DNA of 8,767 bases from Deltaproteobacteria bacterium (GTDB taxonomy: Bacteria > Desulfobacterota > Desulfobacteria > Desulfobacterales > UBA11574). Shown one piece after another: positions 6,047 to 8,767 of this stretch. The stretch lies in NCBI GenBank assembly GCA_019313505.1, contig JAFDBA010000118.1:1-8767 (forward strand). The letters are read 5' to 3'. How positions within the stretch are numbered: position 1 is the stretch's first letter; the number at the start of each line of letters is the position of its first letter. Both the position numbers and the translations under genes were made by a program. Under the pieces are notes generated by a model. That model saw nothing but the letters and a program-made list of their open reading frames with translations, made no database searches and was not told where the DNA came from.

Positions 6047-8134
6047 ATGTTCGAAACCTCAGATGATCCAAAACGTTCGGGTCAAAACCCGCATATCGAT
6101 ACTATACTCAAGCGCCTTTTATCTAAAGATCCCTATCTAACGCCGTATAAGAAAACCATTCGCCGGCGTTTGCTGAAAACAATGGAAACAGAATCGCGCC
6201 TGACCCAGGGCAAAAAGAGACTGGCGGACTTCGCCGCCGGCCACGAATATTTCGGAATGCACTTTCAGAACAATGAATGGGTCTTTCGTGAGTGGGCGCC
6301 CTATGCCACCCGGATCTATCTGATCGGCGATATGACGAACTGGCAAGAGAAGAAAGATTTTGCACTGCACCGAATCACCCAAAATGGTCATTGGGAAATT
6401 TGTTTGCCCCAAAACAAATTAAAACACGGGGATCATTATCGACTCCGTATTCACTGGCCAGATGGTGAAGGCGATCGCATTCCTGCCTATTCCCGTCGTG
6501 TGGTTCAGGACCCTGATACGCTGATTTTTAATGCCCAGATCTGGTCACCTCCGGAGCCGTATCACTGGAAACATATCGATTTTCAGCCCCCGCCAGGCTC
6601 GATGTTTGTTTACGAAGCCCATGTAGGCATGGCTCAGGAAGAGGAGAAAATCGGCTCTTACAAAGAATTTACCACACACATCCTTCCGCGTATTGTTGCG
6701 ACGGGTTACAATACACTGCAATTAATGGCGATCCAGGAACATCCGTACTACGGATCTTTCGGCTACCAGGTTTCAAGCTTTTTTGCTGCTTCGTCCCGGT
6801 TCGGAACACCGGAGGAATTCAAAGAGCTTATCGACACCGCTCACGCTTCCGGTCTGAGGGTGATTATGGATCTGGTTCATTCACATGGGGTTTCCAACGA
6901 GGTGGAGGGGTTGAGCAGATTTGACGGCACACGATATCAATACTTTCATGAAGGACCACGGGGTATTCACGAAGCCTGGGATTCCAGGTGTTTTGATTAC
7001 GAAAAACACCAGGTGCTTCATTTCCTTCTTTCCAACTGCCGTTTCTGGCTGGATGAATATAAACTGGATGGTTTTCGGTTTGACGGGGTAACCAGTATGC
7101 TTTACATGGATCACGGCTTGGAAAAAGCATTTACTTCCTATGACCACTACTTTGATGACAACGTGGAAGAAAATGCCCTTGTTTATTTGGCCCTTGCAAA
7201 TAAAGTTATCCATGATGTGCACCCTGATGCGGTTACCATAGCCGAGGATATCAGCGGAATGCCCGGGCTTGCCGTTCCGGTTTCATCCGGCGGCATGGGG
7301 TTTGATTATCGTTTTGCCATGGGAGTGCCAGACAATTGGATACGACTTATCAAAGATACCCCGGATGAAGAATGGCATATGGAGCACCTTTGGTATGAAT
7401 TGACCAACCGGAGACGGGATGAAAAAACCATCAGTTACACTGAATCCCACGACCAGGCCCTGGTGGGGGATAAAACAATTTTTTTCCGTTTAATTGATGC
7501 GGATATGTATGATCACATGCAGGTGGGTGATGATAACCATATCGTGGCCCGCGGAATGGCTCTGCATAAAATGATACGGCTCATCACTCTGGCCACGGCG
7601 GGTAATGGCTATCTCAATTTCATGGGTAACGAATTCGGGCATCCGGAGTGGATCGACTTCCCTCGGAAAGGAAACAACTGGTCTTACAGATATGCCCGGC
7701 GCCAATGGCATCTGGTGGATGACAAGAACCTGAAATATCAATTCCTCGCCCGTTTTGATCGAGACATGATATCTCTATTCAGGGATTATCAGCTTCTGGA
7801 ATCAGCAGAAATACGCCTTGTTTACGAGCACTCGGACAACAAAATCATTATATTTGAAAGAGCAGGATTTCTATTCATTTTCAACTTTCATCCTGATCAA
7901 TCGTATTCGGATTATCGCTTCGAAGCATCGCCGGGAAAATACCGTATGATTTTCAATAGTGATTCGCCGGAATATGGGGGTCACAACCGACTGCACCCGG
8001 ATCAATATCATCTGACCCTGTTGGACACTTCAATGGACCGGCCACGTAATCTGCTCAGTCTATATCTCCCCACCCGCACGGCACTGGTCCTGGAACCTGC
8101 CTCCTCTGTCTCTAATGGTTTGGGACATAATTAA
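6047..8134 (+). CDS. glgB: 1,4-alpha-glucan branching enzyme, eukaryote-type (GH13_8-like)
   Basis: The enzyme cuts an alpha-1,4 chain and rejoins it as an alpha-1,6 branch, giving glycogen its branched form. The order is a lead of about 60 residues, a CBM48 domain (about 65-160; FGMHFQNNEWVFREWAPYAT), a GH13 barrel from FVYEAHVGM at 187, and an all-beta C-terminal domain (about 590-690). Barrel motifs are DLVHSH at 275-280, DGFRFDGVTSM with nucleophile Asp346 and Arg344, TIAEDISGMP with acid/base Glu400, and SYTESHDQALVG with Asp469. The runs LQLMAIQEHPYYGSFGYQV and NFMGNEFGHPEWIDFPRKGN, and a C-terminal part with FIFNFHPDQSYSDYR, read much more like animal and fungal branching enzymes (human GBE1) than like E. 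coli GlgB. The length of 695 also fits that group. The only leader signal is a weak AAAAGA. It follows glgA by 27 nt, so the two likely form one operon. Confidence 0.95.
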   Translation: MFETSDDPKRSGQNPHIDTILKRLLSKDPYLTPYKKTIRRRLLKTMETESRLTQGKKRLADFAAGHEYFGMHFQNNEWVFREWAPYATRIYLIGDMTNWQEKKDFALHRITQNGHWEICLPQNKLKHGDHYRLRIHWPDGEGDRIPAYSRRVVQDPDTLIFNAQIWSPPEPYHWKHIDFQPPPGSMFVYEAHVGMAQEEEKIGSYKEFTTHILPRIVATGYNTLQLMAIQEHPYYGSFGYQVSSFFAASSRFGTPEEFKELIDTAHASGLRVIMDLVHSHGVSNEVEGLSRFDGTRYQYFHEGPRGIHEAWDSRCFDYEKHQVLHFLLSNCRFWLDEYKLDGFRFDGVTSMLYMDHGLEKAFTSYDHYFDDNVEENALVYLALANKVIHDVHPDAVTIAEDISGMPGLAVPVSSGGMGFDYRFAMGVPDNWIRLIKDTPDEEWHMEHLWYELTNRRRDEKTISYTESHDQALVGDKTIFFRLIDADMYDHMQVGDDNHIVARGMALHKMIRLITLATAGNGYLNFMGNEFGHPEWIDFPRKGNNWSYRYARRQWHLVDDKNLKYQFLARFDRDMISLFRDYQLLESAEIRLVYEHSDNKIIIFERAGFLFIFNFHPDQSYSDYRFEASPGKYRMIFNSDSPEYGGHNRLHPDQYHLTLLDTSMDRPRNLLSLYLPTRTALVLEPASSVSNGLGHN

Positions 8135-8210
8135 ACGTCTCAGAATTTCTACAGCTTTTTATAATCTGTTGATTTTTTAGTAATATACTCTATCGGTCTA
8201 TCTAAAGAAT

Positions 8211-8236
8211 CCTGGCCCAAAGGATCAGGCTTTGGT
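8211..8236 (+). terminator. Terminator-like hairpin after glgB
   Basis: CCTGGCCC (8211-8218), loop AAA, GGATCAGG (8222-8229) pair with one C-A mismatch and one G-T wobble. The following CTTTGGTTT is T-rich but interrupted. It is the first plausible stop for the glgA-glgB transcript and is also the 5' boundary of element copy 2. Confidence 0.4.
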
Positions 8237-8294
8237 TTGCCCCTGAAAGGGGCTGTTTTACTTAAAGCCGTACAAGTTAAAAGTGCCTATATCT

Positions 8295-8374
8295 GGTTAG
8301 CCGGTTAACCGGTTAGCCCGTTGTCCGGTATTAAATTACGGGCTAACGGGCATAACGGGCCAACGGGCACAACC
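8295..8374. repeat. Facing arrays of 8-9-bp units inside element copy 2
   Basis: These 80 bases are identical to 1443-1522: GGTTAGCC-type units, an AT-rich centre, then CGGGCTAA-type units. The perfect pair GTTAGCCCG / CGGGCTAAC falls at 8312-8320 and 8339-8347. Confidence 0.85.
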
Positions 8375-8393
8375 TTTTTTAAATTTACTCTGA

Positions 8394-8417
8394 CCTGGCC
8401 CAAAGGATCAGGTTTTT
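8394..8417 (+). terminator. Intrinsic-terminator-like hairpin closing element copy 2
   Basis: CCTGGCCC, loop AAA, GGATCAGG (8394-8412) followed by TTTTT (8413-8417). It has the same architecture as 1602-1625. Here no + strand gene follows closely, so it could serve as the final terminator of the glgA-glgB transcript or of an RNA made from the element. Confidence 0.55.
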
Positions 8418-8431
8418 CATGACAAAATAAA

Positions 8432-8515
8432 ATGGTGGGATGTTCCTTCACATTACTTTCAGCATTTCTCCCGATTACATGGGATAAATTCCCGCCCCAT
8501 AGATGTTCCCACCAT
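8432..8515. repeat. Nested inverted repeat in the tail region
   Basis: ATGGTGGGA (8432-8440) is the perfect reverse complement of TCCCACCAT (8507-8515). GATGTTCC overlaps both ends as a direct repeat (8439-8446 and 8502-8509). The interior holds further short pairs, for example GGGATAAATTCCC at 8481-8493. On the minus strand the outer stem is followed by TTTTATTTT, so it could terminate a gene coming from the right. It could also be the remnant of a small mobile element. Confidence 0.5.
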
Positions 8516-8602
8516 CAAAATGAAGCCTTTCCTCTATGGACAAATTGAATATAAAGCGTATTAAAAAAGTTAAAGTTCCAAAAATAACAGGTTGGACACT
8601 TA

Positions 8603-8767
8603 CTAAAGAAAACCTCTATTAGGTATCCAAGAAACCAAATTGTTAGGTAGTGCCCATCCATAAATGGTCTTTTTGCTTGCCCAGTTAAATCCGTATTTAA
8701 TATTTAACCGGGGCCCAATCTCTGCGTTATGTTCAAAAAATAATCCTCGGAATATTAAACATATGCC
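8603..8767 (-). CDS. Doubtful partial minus-strand reading frame, open at right edge (hypothetical)
   Basis: Read from the right edge, 54 codons are open and end at TAG (8603-8605 on the + strand). The translation includes EIGPRLNIKYGFNWASKKT and IYGWALPNNLVSWIPNRGF, a protein-like aromatic-rich composition in AT-rich DNA. In another frame a further 46 sense codons (8615 down to 8475) stay open and end IEERLHFDGGNIYGAGIYPM. The two could be one gene broken by a frameshift. I do not recognise a family. Open frames of this length can occur by chance, so this is a weak call. If real, the gene would converge on glgB. Confidence 0.2.
   Translation of the reverse strand, partial: GICLIFRGLFFEHNAEIGPRLNIKYGFNWASKKTIYGWALPNNLVSWIPNRGFL

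Larger units (their letters stand above)
8211..8417 (+). repeat. Repeat element copy 2, hairpin-bracketed, downstream of glgB
   Basis: This 207-bp element starts 77 nt after the glgB stop. It opens and closes with the same 19-mer, CCTGGCCCAAAGGATCAGG (8211-8229 and 8394-8412), each an imperfect hairpin, and the second runs into TTTTT. Bases 8275-8387 are identical to 1423-1535 of copy 1. It lacks the 60 extra bases present in copy 1 and looks like the more regular form. Inside it, GCCCC TGAAA GGGGC (8239-8253) is a perfect small hairpin, enclosed by GGCTTT (8228-8233) pairing with AAAGCC (8264-8269). In copy 1 both stems are partly broken. No coding frame is visible. Confidence 0.85.

Noticed and set aside
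8211..8300. Cyclic-di-GMP (GEMM-I) riboswitch on the minus strand
   Set aside because: The minus strand has GGGCAAACC and AAAGCC, which recall GEMM fragments. The intervening hairpin and the downstream conserved half are missing, and copy 1 does not keep the first motif.
8432..8548. A 38-codon + strand reading frame starting ATGGTGGGA
   Set aside because: There is no ribosome-binding site, the start lies inside an inverted repeat, and the composition gives no sign of coding.
8135..8767. tRNA or other known structural RNA gene in the tail region
   Set aside because: I looked on both strands and saw no cloverleaf, T-loop consensus or rRNA-like sequence.

Overview
The window carries a compact glycogen (alpha-1,4/1,6-glucan) gene cluster, all on the + strand: the 3' part of a glycogen debranching enzyme (amylo-alpha-1,6-glucosidase), a short-form alpha-glucan phosphorylase (glgP), a glycogen/starch synthase (glgA) and a 1,4-alpha-glucan branching enzyme (glgB). 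Together these make a storage glucan (synthase plus branching enzyme) and take it apart (phosphorylase plus debranching enzyme). No ADP-glucose pyrophosphorylase gene (glgC) is visible, so the sugar nucleotide must be supplied by a gene elsewhere. The organism looks like a Gram-negative bacterium of moderate GC. The divergent GlgA with an extended N-terminal loop, the eukaryote-type (GH13_8-like) branching enzyme and intergenic regions full of short-period repeats would fit a Desulfobacterota (former Deltaproteobacteria) lineage. That placement is inference from remembered protein resemblance, not a search.

Layout: 2-1303 debranching enzyme, open at the left edge; 1304-1645 intergenic, mostly filled by copy 1 of a repeat element (1359-1625); 1652-4201 glgP; 4202-4477 intergenic, holding two five-unit heptamer arrays and a weak promoter candidate; 4478-6019 glgA; 27-nt gap; 6047-8134 glgB; 8135-8767 a 633-base tail with no confident gene, which holds copy 2 of the element (8211-8417), a nested inverted repeat (8432-8515) and a doubtful minus-strand reading frame that runs off the right edge.

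The least explained part is the two-copy intergenic element, which sits after the debranching gene and again after glgB. Each copy starts with a 19-nt hairpin and ends with a second 19-nt hairpin followed by five Ts. Inside is a 113-bp core that is identical in both copies and contains 8-bp GGTTAGCC-type units facing 8-9-bp CGGGCTAA-type units around an AT-rich centre. The terminal hairpins differ in sequence but show a compensatory base-pair change, which suggests that the folded form matters. In copy 1 the 3' hairpin lies just ahead of the glgP ribosome-binding site, so it could act as an attenuator. It may equally be a mobile or replicating repeat that carries terminators.
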